From: Cordia subcordata
Lineage: Eukaryota > Streptophyta > Magnoliopsida > Boraginales > Cordiaceae
Assembly (NCBI GenBank): GCA_028554755.1
Contig: JAPTOF010000010.1
Coordinates: 7,166,001-7,230,000, forward strand
Length of the DNA stretch: 64,000 nucleotides
Reading direction: 5' to 3'
The notes under the pieces are model-generated. The model was not told the origin of the DNA and searched no databases. It saw only the letters and a program-made list of their open reading frames with translations. This document shows, piece after piece, positions 47,697-58,219 of this stretch. A program made the position numbers and the translations under genes. How positions within the stretch are numbered: position 1 is the stretch's first letter; every line of letters starts with the position of its first letter.

Positions 47697-48520
47697 TGTA
47701 ATAATTTGAATTTACAGGTATTATTGACGCACAAGAGGTGGAGGAAAAGGCTCTAGAAGAGAAAGAAGATGGTGAGTCTGTGAAAATAGATTATATATAT
47801 GTATATGTGTGTGTGCGTATTTAAAATATATTGCAGAAAGGTTTCCAGTGATTATGTGATTTATGTAGCATGTGTACAATAATTAAATTAAAAAAGAAAT
47901 ACATATTACTTTGGATTTATAGGTGTTATTGAAAGACAAGAGGTGGAGGAAAAGGCTCAAGCAGAGAGAGAAGATGGTGGGTTTGTGAAGGCAGATAATC
48001 TATACTATATAATAAAGCACAATAAATTGTAATTTCGTGCCGCCAAGTAGTGTTCTACATAAAAAGCTTTCTATAATTACTTATCAATTAAATATGCATA
48101 TTCTTAGGTCATTCTTTGTTTTCCTCATTTATTCAGTTCTATTCTTATATTAAACATTTTAATTTAATTAATATTATGTCCTTTTTTATATAGATTATCA
48201 TTGTTTTATTAATTCTATAGTATATAATTATTTCAATAACTATTTAGTAAAATGCAATAACTCTAAAATTTTCATATATCCAATCACATATGTCGTTCCC
48301 CGTGCATCCCACGCGTATCACACTAGTGTGTATATATATAGCATGCATATATTAAATTAAAAAGAAATATATAATACTTTGGATTCACAGGTGTAATTGA
48401 AGGACAAGTGATGGAGGGAAGGGCTCAAAAAGAGAGAGAAGGTGGTGGATTTGCGAAGAGAAGTCGTAGCCGACTACTAAAGGGAAAACATGGTGGGGTT
48501 TGTGAAAATAGATAGGATTT
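47697..48520 (+). repeat. Triplicated 54-bp exon-like unit with flanking introns
   Basis: Three 54-bp units (47,718-47,771; 47,923-47,976; 48,391-48,444) each follow a T-rich stretch and an AG, and precede GTGAGT, GTGGGT and GTGGAT. In one frame all are open: VIERQEVEEKAQAERED-type, Glu-rich and, at 18 codons, phase-neutral. The upstream intron-like sequence (GTAGCATG...AAGAAATA) is repeated too, in units of about 205 bp; the third gap is enlarged by a Helitron. A partial fourth unit lies near 48,490. I do not recognise the protein, and no flanking exons were identified. It may be an exon array of a lost or undetected gene. Confidence 0.45.
47999..48326 (+). mobile_element. Non-autonomous Helitron
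   Basis: It begins TCTATACTATATAATAAAG and ends CACACTAG, with a small hairpin (CGTG...CACG, 48,301-48,313) about ten bases before the end. It sits between A and T. These are the plant Helitron rules: 5' TC, 3' CTAG, near-terminal hairpin, A|T target, no TSD. At 328 bp it codes for nothing. The empty-site comparison with the first repeat unit (AGATTATATATATG) supports the boundaries. Confidence 0.7.
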
Positions 48521-49586
48521 TGTTTTTAGATGTGTTCCATAATAATTTATAATGTGGCCATTAATGAAAAAATATTTTCCTTATTTTCATTTATTTTATG
48601 AGTAAAAGGAAACAAAAACACTAAACATCTAAATAATTTTTTTCATTTCTTGAATAATAGTTTTTAGAAACAATTTCTAAAAACAACAATAGTAATAAAC
48701 TAACTCTATAATATTTTTGTTTTTTTATCTAAAAAACAAAAAATCTATTTTAAAAAAATCCCAAGTAAGCCAGTCTTTTTTACTTTATTTTTCTTGTTTT
48801 TGGTGGTTTTCTACATTTCATTTATTTTTTAGAATTTCAGTATTTTTCTCTCTTCGAGTAATGAGTTTGGATAGTTACCCAGTTTTGTGGGTTTGGATGG
48901 AGGATTAAGTTTGTAATTTTATTTAATTTCTACCGAGTTTGGGAGGAGATTTGGGTATCGGATTTTGTATTGCTTCTTGAGAAATATACCATCCTATTGC
49001 CACTTCTAAACCCATGATCTTTTGGTACTCAGCCCATTTTGAATACGAATCGGGGCACTTTACCTCAACATCAAGTGCACGGGAGTTTGAGGTGTTCTTC
49101 GACGAGGGCAGGAGGTGCATCCAAATCTTAACATTTTTCCATCTACACTTTTCACACCTAGAAAGTCTATTTGGAAAGTTTAATTTGAAAAGTTTATCTT
49201 CATTTAGAACGAGAGTCTATCCAAATAAATGTCTTTTGGAAATGTCTACAATAACTTTATTACAACATATTCAAAACATCCTTTCCTTCGCAAATCTTTT
49301 TACTTGTTTCAATTTCCATCAAATCAGTTAAACGAATGATCTCTTATCTTTGACTTATTAATTCTTTCTGTCATTTATTTGATTGTGACGTTTTAGTTCT
49401 ACATTTTACAATTTTGTTTAGACATTAGTCTTCCACTTGAACGCCGTAAAAGAACTAGTAAAATCATAACAAAACCATACAAATCCAAATCTTACAGTTT
49501 TGTGTCACTAATGACAACACAACATTATAAGATTTAGGACTAAAAATCACAATTTCATTGAATTTTGAGGGAAAGAATTGGAAAAC
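48521..49586. other. Intergenic; dispersed repeat shared with 4.4-5.0 kb
   Basis: 48,990-49,030 and 49,120-49,150 resemble 4,455-4,500 and 4,960-4,990. A frame from 49,014 to 49,331 is open (FEYESGHFTSTSSAREFEVF) but unrecognised. Otherwise AT-rich and empty. Confidence 0.3.
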
Positions 49587-51222
49587 ATGACAACAAGACC
49601 ATCATGGCACTCTGATTATGTTATGGCAAGCAATGCTGCATACTGTCTTTTAACAGAGGATAGAGAACCATCAACTTATCATGAGGTTGTAAATAGTCCC
49701 CATGTTGCACTGTGGATAACAGCAATGCAGGAAGAAATTGAAGCCTTGCATAGAAACAAGACATGGGAGCTTGTTCCACTACCACCCGAAAGGAAAGCCA
49801 TCGGCAACAAATGGGTCTACAAGATCAAACGAGATGGCAATGATCAGGTGGAACGATATCGTGCAAGACTGGTGGTGAAAGGATTTGCTCAGAAAGAAAG
49901 CATTGACTTCAACGAGATCTTCTCTCCTGTGGTTAGACTTACAGCTGTCAGAGTAGTCATGGCTATGTGTGCTGTGTTCAATTTACATCTAGAACAATTA
50001 GATATAAAGAAGAATTTTCTTCATGGAGAACTTGAAGAAGAGATTTATATGCTCCAACCAAAAGGATTTGTTGAGAAAGGAAAAGAAAACTTGGTTTGTA
50101 GGTTAACCAAATCTCAATACAGTCTAAAGTAGGTTGCAAGGTGTTGGTACAAGAGATTTGATTCCTTCATAATTAGCCTCAAGTACAACAGACTCAATGC
50201 AGACCATTGTACGCATTACAAGAGGTATGGAAATGACGAGTTCATTATCCTGTTGTTGTACGTGGACGACATACTAGTAGCAGGCCCCAGCAAAGATCAT
50301 GTCCAAGAATTGAAGGCACAGTTGGCTGTGGAGTTTCACATGAAGGATTTGGGACTAGTAAACAAGATTTTAGGGATGCAAATTCATCGAGACAGAAAAG
50401 GCAGGAAAGTATGGATTTCCTAGAAAAATTACTTTAAGAAAATCTTGCGGCGCTTCAACATGCAAGATTGTAAGGAAATCTCAACCCCACTTCTTACCAA
50501 CTATAAATTATCCTCAAGTATGTGCCCTAGTAATGAAGCGGAGAAAATAAATATGTCTCAAGTACTATATGCATCAGCAGTGGGAAGTCTCATGTTCGCT
50601 ATGATATGTACGAGACCAGATATTGCTCAAGTTGTTGGAATAATCAGTCGATTCATGAAGAATCCTGGTAGAGAGCATTGGAATGCTGTTAAGATGACCT
50701 TGAGATACATCAAAGGAACCTCGGATGTTGCATTATGTTATGAAGGATCAGAATTTACTATTAGGGGCTTTGTCGATTCATATTTTGCCGATGATTCTGA
50801 TAAACGGAATTCCACTACTGGCTATGTGTTTACACTTGTAGGGGGCAGTGAGTTGGGTATCCAAGTTACAGACTGTTGTGGCACTTTCTACAACAGAGAC
50901 AGAATACATGGCAGCTACACACGCTTGTAAAGAAGCAATATGGATTCAGAGGTTAATGGAGGAACTCGGGCACAAACAAGAGAAAATTCCCTTGTATTGT
51001 GATTGTCAGAGTACCTTGCACATTGCAAGGAATCCAGCCTTTCATTCCAGGACGAAGCATATAGGTGTTCAATATCACTTTGTTTGAGAAGTAGTGGAGG
51101 AAGGAAGTGTGGACATGCAGAAGATTCACACTAATGAGAACCAAGCAGATGTTATGACGAAGCCGATCAACGTTGGCAAATTTGTTTGGAGTAGATCCTC
51201 TTGTGGCCCAGCAAAGACGTAA
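49587..51222 (+). pseudogene. copia-3 reverse transcriptase and RNase H
   Basis: RT from PSWHSDYVMASNAAYCLL through KWVYKIKRDGNDQVERY; TAG at 50,130; then YVDD (50,259-50,270) and MKDLGLVNKILGMQIH; TAG near 50,421; RNase H from MRRFNMQDCKEISTP (50,445) to STTGYVFTLVGG, a shift near 50,840, then MSWVSKLQTVVALSTTETEY (50,848), a TGA near 51,086 and an end near 51,222. The domain runs to the family C terminus. The breaks make it non-functional. Confidence 0.85.
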
Positions 51223-51289
51223 GAAACATGGAGCTCGCAAGTTTGGAGAGATTTGAAGGATCACCAAAAGGTGACTTTAAGTGGAAGAA

Positions 51290-51896
51290 TATGAAGTGAT
51301 TAAAGCCACTTTTGGTAACAAAGTCAAGAAGTAGCACACACAGATTAAAAATGATGCAAGCTTGATGATCTCTTTTGTCAATTTGGTGCATGGGAAATTA
51401 CAAATGCATGCAAAGGTTAAAAAACAAAGTAAGGCTATATGCTAGCTTACAAGAAAAATTTGCATGGCATTTAATGTGAAGAAGAAAATTAAGCATTGCA
51501 TTTAATTCTTTGTCTCCCATTCTTGCCTATAAATAGCAAGCCTGGGAGAAGCATTTCATCAAGCAAGAAGCATTCAAAGCATTTAGAGAGAATTAGAAAG
51601 AATTCTCCTAAGTATAGTATTTTTCTTCCACTTGTTATATAAATTAGTGTGATAGTGAGTTTCTCCTATTATAAGAGAGAGCAAAATTGTTCTCTCCTTA
51701 TTTTAGAGAGAATGTTGTAAAACTTTTACACATAGTGAAATCCTCCTCACTTGCCTATGGTTTTTCCCTCAATTAGTTTGAGGGTTTTCCACGTAAAATT
51801 TTTAGTGTCTCAATTATCAATTTTCTCTAGTTTCATATTTAAGCTATGTGATCTTGCTTCAACAACCCTATCATTCCGCTACACCACACCCCAACA
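51290..51896 (+). repeat. copia-3 3' LTR
   Basis: About 607 bp, diverged from the copia-2 LTRs but alignable along its length; it ends CACCCCAACA. A TATA box CTATAAATAG lies at 51,527-51,536. Its first bases read TATGAAG where the family has TGTAAG, so the terminal TG is lost. Confidence 0.8.
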
Positions 51897-52072
51897 GTTA
51901 TTGGATTGACATGGCTCGCGTGCTTCTCCAGAAATGTCAAAGGTGAGTTAGATATATACTTCAAGAGGCTAACTCCACTGCTGACTTGCTAGCCAATATG
52001 GGGGCACGCTTTGTTCCACGCATTCAAGGAGGTGTGACAAATTGAGGCTTCTGTACGTGCAAGGTTGAATAT
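51897..52072 (+). pseudogene. LINE RNase H fragment
   Basis: One frame reads ARVLLQKCQ, TGA, then VRYILQEANSTADLLANMGA: the C-terminal EAN-x-x-AD-x-LA signature of plant LINE RNase H. It abuts the copia-3 LTR directly. The rest of the LINE is absent. Confidence 0.6.
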
Positions 52073-52660
52073 TAGGGCCTATTTGGCAAATTTAGTTATT
52101 ATGATAGTTGATAGATGTGCTGTTAGCTGTTATATTTTAACTGTTAATTAATAATTATTTAACTCGCTAATTATACAAAATATGTTCGATAAAATTAGTT
52201 GTTACAATGAATGTAAAATGATGTAGAAGGACATTGATATCATGTTATTATTATTATTGTTGTTGTTATGATCATTATAATTATTATTACTATTATTTTG
52301 TTAAAAAATACTAATAAAACTTATACTTTTAATAATGTTGATTATATAGATTTTGAAATTTATTTTTATATTATTTCTTATTTATATTTGTGAAAGAAAA
52401 GATAAAAACATTGAGAGAAATTGGAAAAAGAATAGAAAAACCAAAAAAAATGCATAAAGATAGAATTGTCCAAAAAATATGAAAAACTAAAAGCTACTTG
52501 AAAGGCTAAAATTTTTAGCTTTTAAGAAATGCTGATTGAAAAGCTAAAAGTTATACAAAAAACTACTTGAAACGCTAATTTACTGAACAACAATAATTTA
52601 GAAAAATAATGTTTTGACTAGTCAAAACATTAAAAATTACTTAAAAAATTGTTGCGAAAC
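52073..52660. repeat. hAT-like MITE remnant
   Basis: AGGGCCTATTTGGCAAATT near 52,074 and phrases such as GAAACGCTAATTTACTG and AAACTACTTGAAACG toward 52,570 resemble the 18.1-18.3 kb repeat. The right terminus is not certain. No coding frame. Confidence 0.35.
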
Positions 52661-52985
52661 ACACACTCTTTCGTTTTCACTTGTAACATAGGTTGGTTAG
52701 CCAACCTTGAGTCAAACTTTATTTTGAGGTCTTGTCCTCATCGGTGTGCAATGATCTCATGGAATAAAAGCTAGGGACTAGGGAGCCTCCTCCCTTTTGA
52801 TTTAAAAAGAAAATTGATACTCCTCTCTACAATGCCGTGCAGGAGTACCTAAGGATTAGATGGGGTTTTTTGCAAAAAACCCTACCTAGGGAGTGTAAGA
52901 TTAATTTAGAAATATGCACTTTTAAACAAAAATACAAGCTTTGTTGTCGATGTCCAAGTTGAGGTGAAATATGCATAATGAAATA
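52661..52985. other. Short intergenic stretch
   Basis: 52,815-52,870 (TGCAGGAGTACCTAAGGATTA) resembles the repeat at 22.86 and 23.48 kb. No gene. Confidence 0.3.
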
Positions 52986-53656
52986 TCTTTTATGATGCGC
53001 CAATATTTTTTTGGCTGCGGTCCAAATTCTCAACGGGATATCCTCAGGCTCGTGGGCGAATTGTTATTGGGTGGAAAGGGCGAGGGAGTCGATACGAAGA
53101 AGTCAAGGGCGCCTGACTCACATCTTGAGAGAAGCGAACTCAGCCGCTGCTTCTAGCTGGTTGTGGTGCGTGTGTGCCGGAGATGCATCGAGTTTTTTCC
53201 GTGAAATAGGTACCAGGGCCATGAGTATGATTAGGGGTCAGTTTAGATTAGTTTTTTTTAAAAAGGAATACTTTTGTTTTAAAAAAAAAAGTTATACTAA
53301 ATTTATAATAAATATTTAATTTTTTTAAAAAGCTGAAATTCTAAAAAAAAATTCAAATACAATTTTTTTAAAAACCAGAATTTTCAACTTCTAAAAAAAA
53401 CTATTTTTAAAAAGTTGTGAAAAAACGTTTTAAAAAAAAACCAATCCAAACGGACCCTAGATGTCATAAATTGGGTTTACCGTATATCTGTTCTTGAGGC
53501 ATTTTTTTCCTCTTTGAAGTTGTTAGTGCTGCGCTTACCATCGCGCGTATTTGGGGTAGACTTCGGTATCTTGATGGTGGTATTCACCCTTGGACTTTAT
53601 TACGTTATGATTCAATAATAAAACTCACGGGTTTGCCCTATTTTGCAAAAAAAAAA
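52986..53656 (+). mobile_element. 5'-truncated LINE tail, split by a MITE
   Basis: An RNase H piece (ILNGISSGSWANCYWVERARE; LTHILREANSAA) at 53,011-53,140 is followed, beyond a MITE, by a 3' UTR-like stretch and an A-run (53,645-53,657). The order fits a truncated LINE interrupted at 53,232-53,459. I found no TSD. Confidence 0.55.
53232..53459. mobile_element. MITE, GTTTGGATTGG family (copy 4)
   Basis: The left end TAGGGGTCAGTTTAGATTAG and right end CCAATCCAAACGGACCCTA are inverted. The interior resembles 20,215-20,446. It lies inside the LINE tail. Confidence 0.7.
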
Positions 53657-53659
53657 AGT

Positions 53660-55294
53660 GCCAATATCTATAACGCATTTACCGACTTTAATTTATAAAA
53701 CATAGAGGGTGGTTCAGTTAGAATCACCATTGTAACCCTGAAATTCAAAATTGAATTCTTTTATTTAGTTTTAAAAAATAAAATCTTGACCAATTGAATC
53801 ACTTAAAAGAACACCAGATTATGATAGATTTAGTTCGACCAAAAGAGTTTTGTCATTTTTATGAGTTTATGTACACCCCTAACTAATAGTATGACTAAAA
53901 TTTGTAATGATAATACCTAGAAAAGGGTAAAGGTCAAGAAACTTCTATCTATCTAGGCTAACATCAGTTTATAAAAAAAATTGTAAGTTTAGAACAAAAA
54001 TTTGTAAATCTAAAACAAAAATTTGTATGCCTAAAATAAAAATTTGTTGGACTTTTTATAAAAATTTATAACATCAGTCCATAAAAAAAAAATTTGTTAG
54101 TCTAAAACAAGGAATATCAGTCCATAAAAAATTTTGTAGGTCTAAAATAAAAATTTGTAGGACTACAAATTTTCCTACAAATGTTTTTAAGAAGCCCTAC
54201 AAATTCTTATTGTAATTCTACAAATTTTGTTTTAAATCTACAAAAAAATTTTTATAAACGGATATCAGTCTAAAGGAGGGATGTTATACCATGCAACTTG
54301 AGGATTGTGTACCTACTAAATACTTTGCACCTTTAATGAATAAAGACTATAAAATTTATAAACAAATAATATAAAAATTATGAACAAACATGTTAATTAA
54401 ATTGTTCACAACTCCAGCTAATATTAATATTGTGAACAAATAGTATCGATATTTTGAATCAATAGTATTAATATTGTGAACAAAAATAAAAAAATATGAA
54501 AAAATATGATGGTGAAAGAGTATGGTATAAACTGCATCTAAAGGATGGAAAAGACAACTGGAGATTAATTCAAACTCTGGTTATTTTTGTATGTTAATCA
54601 TGAGTTTTGTACTGCCATTCCAGCATCTGGATTAGGCTGATTGCATTGCTCAATGAATCTTATTTCCTTTGACCAAAAAACGAAGATAATACTCTTTTGT
54701 TCGAGAAAAAAAAGAAAAAAAAATTAAATACTCTCATATCTAATATTTTCTTGCAGTTTTATATGAGAAAAAATTTCAACACATAATATCGTTTTACTCA
54801 TTATCAAATTCAAATTTCAAAAAGTGGGTATTAATTTCTCAAAACACTTTTATTCTCTCCAATTATTTGTGCTTTCTTTTGAAATTTAAAGTTTATAAAT
54901 TTATAAATAGTTAAAATAACATTATATGTACACAAATAATTAAATTTTTTTCTCATAATTTTGAGCATTGGAGGATCCAAATCTGATTAACAATCACCTT
55001 TATTGTTTCTGTTTGAATTGGCTTTTTTATAAAAAAAAAACACTTATTTTATTAAAAAAATTATATTTTTTTTGCAATAATTATTTTGTATGATTTTTAA
55101 AAAGTTAAAGACCGGTTTAAAAACAATTGTTTTTAAAAGAAAAATATTTTTTTAAATATTTTTAAAGAATTATTAAAAAAAATACTTTAGAAGAAATTTA
55201 ATCAAACCGAGCCCTATAAGAATAAGCAACTTCCAACTCACGGACGATTTCACCCTCAGAAAAGTCAAAGCTAGTTGAGCCGTGGTCTCTCTCA
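53660..55294. other. Intergenic with inverted-repeat element
   Basis: 53,960-54,275 is rich in TTTGTAGGTCTAAAATAAAA and its inverse CTACAAATTTT, with outer ATCAGTTTATAAAAA / TTTTTATAAACGGATATCAG ends: a foldback-type element of about 310 bp. 55,010-55,217 has GTTTGAATTGGC and AATCAAACCGAGCCCT ends, a diverged MITE of the GTTTGGATTGG family. No gene. Confidence 0.45.
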
Positions 55295-55576
55295 TCCTCC
55301 TGTAAATGTTAACGCCTACTACCATCTCTGGCTAGCTTCAAGGAGTTGCATCAGGACGGACCACAACCACCTTGTCCGTCACCAACACCGCCAAATCCTC
55401 TAATTCACTCTCTCCATTCGTCTGGCCAAACGGTCCGGCCCTGACAGCATACTTGGACAAAATAGCAGGCTGCGTTGACTTATCTAACTAACAAAGATTT
55501 CAAGAAAGCCTTTCTTCATCTTTGCTTTTGCTGCTTTGCTGATATTTTTACTCTCTGCGGAGCGTTCCCAGATCAT

Positions 55577-56378
55577 GTGAGTTTCTTCTCTGCTTAATTA
55601 CTTGGATATGAATACAAGACTAGTTGTTTTAAGGGACCCCTTTGAATTGTTTTTTTTTTTTTCTTTTTTTAATGAAAAAAGCATTTTTTTTTTCTTGAAG
55701 AATGTATCTTTGTTTTGTTATAAGTATTTGGACTGGCTTTGACCAAAAAAAAAAAGCTTAAACTCTGGCAAAAGTTTTTCTTTTTTGAAGGAGGGAAAAG
55801 AATTAAGCTCATATGAAAAAGTACTCCTGGAAAAAGCCAATTCAAACGGGATAAACATGTTTTCATTGCCTGATATTTTTGAACCATTTTAAAGCCTGCC
55901 CCATAATTATTTAAGTAAATGATCTTCACAAATATGTACGCTGATCGATTTCGTGATGGTCAGTAAGGGGAATGTGCAAATCCCCTGTAAAAGAGTTTAC
56001 AGAGATAGATTTTACATTGAGTAGTTCAATAAAATTTCTACAATATGTTGTTATCTATGTAATTCACTGAAGAATTAAATGAATACTTCAGTTTCTAGAG
56101 TTCATCCAAGAAAAGAAAGTTACCAGGATGGTATAGAGATAAATTATGACTAAGCTAGAATTTCTTTCTTTGGAATGATATTTATGCTTGTTTGGGAAAA
56201 TGTAATGCACCATAAAATGCATATCATAGAAAATATACCCGTTTTTCCTCTCCTTCGCTTTTTGTTTTTTGGATTTCACATTTTGTGAATGAGGATTTGG
56301 TAAAGTAGACATTAGTTTAAGTGCTTAGTCAGATAATTTTGGTGATTCAAATGGAATTTACTCTTTTCTCTTTTGCAG
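55577..56378 (+). other. Possible 5'-UTR intron of the DUF247 gene
   Basis: GATCAT|GTGAGT at 55,577 and TCTTTTGCAG|AT at 56,378 are good donor and acceptor sites that could bound an 802-bp intron in the untranslated leader. The intron would contain a diverged MITE of the GTTTGGATTGG family (ends at about 55,633 and 55,850). No transcript evidence is available. Confidence 0.35.
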
Positions 56379-56876
56379 ATTTTATATTGCCGTTTGTTCT
56401 TTGTAATTGCTGAAAATAGATTCTCTGAGAACATTGGCTGATCCGTGCTTTTCCATGCTAATATTTTAAGAGCTAATTTGTCAAGCTTTTGAAACTTTTA
56501 GTAGTTTGGATACTTCTTGTCTACTCATGATGAGGGGCTGAGGGATCTCTGCAAATGCTTTGTGGTTTGATGAACAAGTTGGCTTGTGATTATTGAATGC
56601 TACCTACGAACTTTGTTGCTGTCAAATCTTGTAGTGTTTGTTTTCCACTTGCTCTTTCTCTTTGTAATTTTCATGGATTTGATTTGATGCATGATCCAAT
56701 TCCTAACTTAATTCAGAAAATGAATGCTATCTTTTGCACCAATCGAGATTTACTTTTTAGCTTACCTTTGGTTTCTGTTAACTGTTTCTGTTTTCTTCCA
56801 TGTGACGGTTCATATTCATATATTCTCAAGAGCTTGTCAATTTGCAAGGAGGTTGCCTTTCCATATTTCATATAAA

Positions 56877-58202
56877 ATGCTGCCTAATGGAGGAGCAAGT
56901 AGCTCTGGATCCAAACGGTTGAGTGAAAAGATAAAGCTTTTCCCTATCATGCGTTCTGAACACTGCTGCATCTTTAAAGTACATAATCACTTGCGTGAGA
57001 TAAACGCAAAAGCCTATGAGCCAGAGATCATAGCAATTGGCCCTTATCACCACGGAAAAGAGAGTTTATTGATGATGGAGGACCACAAGTTCCGCTATTT
57101 GCATTTACTCCTGCAGCGCCCAAAGGAAAATTTGGAAAGATATATCCTTGCCGTCGAGCAGCGGGAGAAAGACATACGTGACTGTTATGCTGAGCCCATA
57201 GGCCTTAATCCAGATGAACTTGTTGACATGATGGTCCTAGATGGTTGCTTTATTGTAGAACTAGTTCGTAAATGTAATATGGTTCACCAGAGAGACAAGG
57301 ATGATCCTATCTTCCAAATGAAGTGGATTATGAATAGCTTGCAGCGAGATTTAATGTTATTTGAGAATCAAGTTCCTTTCTTTGTACTTCGCCAGTTGTT
57401 CAGCATGATCGAGCCCCCCAATGATAACAGGTTTATCCATCTTCTTTTGAACTTTTTCAGTGATCTTTTGCCAGATTCGAGACATGAATGGAATGCAAGT
57501 GCATCTTCATATGGCGAAGTTAAGCATTTACTTGACCTGATACACATTAATTGGCTTCCATCTGTTGATGTAGGGAAGTTTATTGAAGCAGCTAGAATTA
57601 GAAACGGTGACAAGAAGTTTCAGGAAGACACCAAAAAGAATAGAAGCAATAGGACTTTTATCCGCTGTGCAACAGAACTTAGAGAGGCTGGAGTGAAGTT
57701 TGAGAAGAAAGAAGGACTTAGCTTATTTGATATAACTTTCCGAAAAGGAACCCTGCAGATTCCACATTTTGCAGTTGAAGATCGGACAGAGTCTTTCTGG
57801 AGGAATCTCATTGCACACGAACAATATTTCAAGACCGATCGTTTCACCTTTGTGACCGACTATGTGAAACTTTTGGATTGCCTAATTGACTCTTCAAGAG
57901 ATGTAGAAATACTTTCTCGACATGACATTGTTGATAATTGGCTCGGGGATGGTGAAGTAGTTTCCAGCATGTTTAACAAGATTGCCGACTCTGTCATTTT
58001 GCAGAGCAACCGCTTTTGTTATGATACGATTTTCAAGGAAGTGAATGATCATTGCAATAAAAGTAGAAACCGGTGGATGGCTAAATTAAGGCGTAATTAT
58101 TTGGATAGTCCATGGGGTTTGATCTCAATTCTTGCTGCTGCTATACTGCTTTTGCTTACTCTAACACAGACTATATTTACTGTGTATCCTCAAGTTAAAT
58201 AG
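56877..58202 (+). CDS. DUF247 (UPF0481) family membrane-anchored protein
   Basis: The uninterrupted frame gives 441 aa from ATG 56,877, ending at TAG 58,200-58,202. The plant-specific DUF247 domain spans nearly all of it: CCIFKVHNHLREINAKAYEP and IGPYHHG near the start, then DGCFIVEL, FENQVPFFVL and LDCLIDS further on. A hydrophobic segment (WGLISILAAAILLLL) near the C terminus is the usual single membrane anchor. The molecular role is unknown for most members; some grass DUF247 genes act in self-incompatibility, which does not transfer here automatically. An upstream in-frame ATG (56,724) would add 51 hydrophobic residues atypical of the family, so I prefer 56,877. Single coding exon, as is common in the family. 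Confidence 0.9.
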   Translation: MLPNGGASSSGSKRLSEKIKLFPIMRSEHCCIFKVHNHLREINAKAYEPEIIAIGPYHHGKESLLMMEDHKFRYLHLLLQRPKENLERYILAVEQREKDIRDCYAEPIGLNPDELVDMMVLDGCFIVELVRKCNMVHQRDKDDPIFQMKWIMNSLQRDLMLFENQVPFFVLRQLFSMIEPPNDNRFIHLLLNFFSDLLPDSRHEWNASASSYGEVKHLLDLIHINWLPSVDVGKFIEAARIRNGDKKFQEDTKKNRSNRTFIRCATELREAGVKFEKKEGLSLFDITFRKGTLQIPHFAVEDRTESFWRNLIAHEQYFKTDRFTFVTDYVKLLDCLIDSSRDVEILSRHDIVDNWLGDGEVVSSMFNKIADSVILQSNRFCYDTIFKEVNDHCNKSRNRWMAKLRRNYLDSPWGLISILAAAILLLLTLTQTIFTVYPQVK

Positions 58203-58219
58203 TGTTGGCCAAAATCTAC

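Larger units (their letters stand above)
49587..51896 (+). mobile_element. 5'-truncated copia (copia-3), same family as copia-2
   Basis: Similarity to copia-2 begins abruptly near 49,587 (GACAACAAGACCATCATGG) at the integrase-RT junction and runs to the end of the 3' LTR. Gag, protease, integrase and the 5' LTR are missing. Before the LTR, AAGTGGAAGAA (51,279-51,289) is the polypurine tract. Several stops are absent here that copia-2 has. The 5' truncation of an LTR element may reflect a later deletion or incomplete cDNA; no TSD was found. Confidence 0.88.

Noticed and set aside
56724..56876. Upstream in-frame ATG for DUF247
   Set aside because: The added 51 residues are hydrophobic and unlike the family's N terminus; the second ATG fits better.
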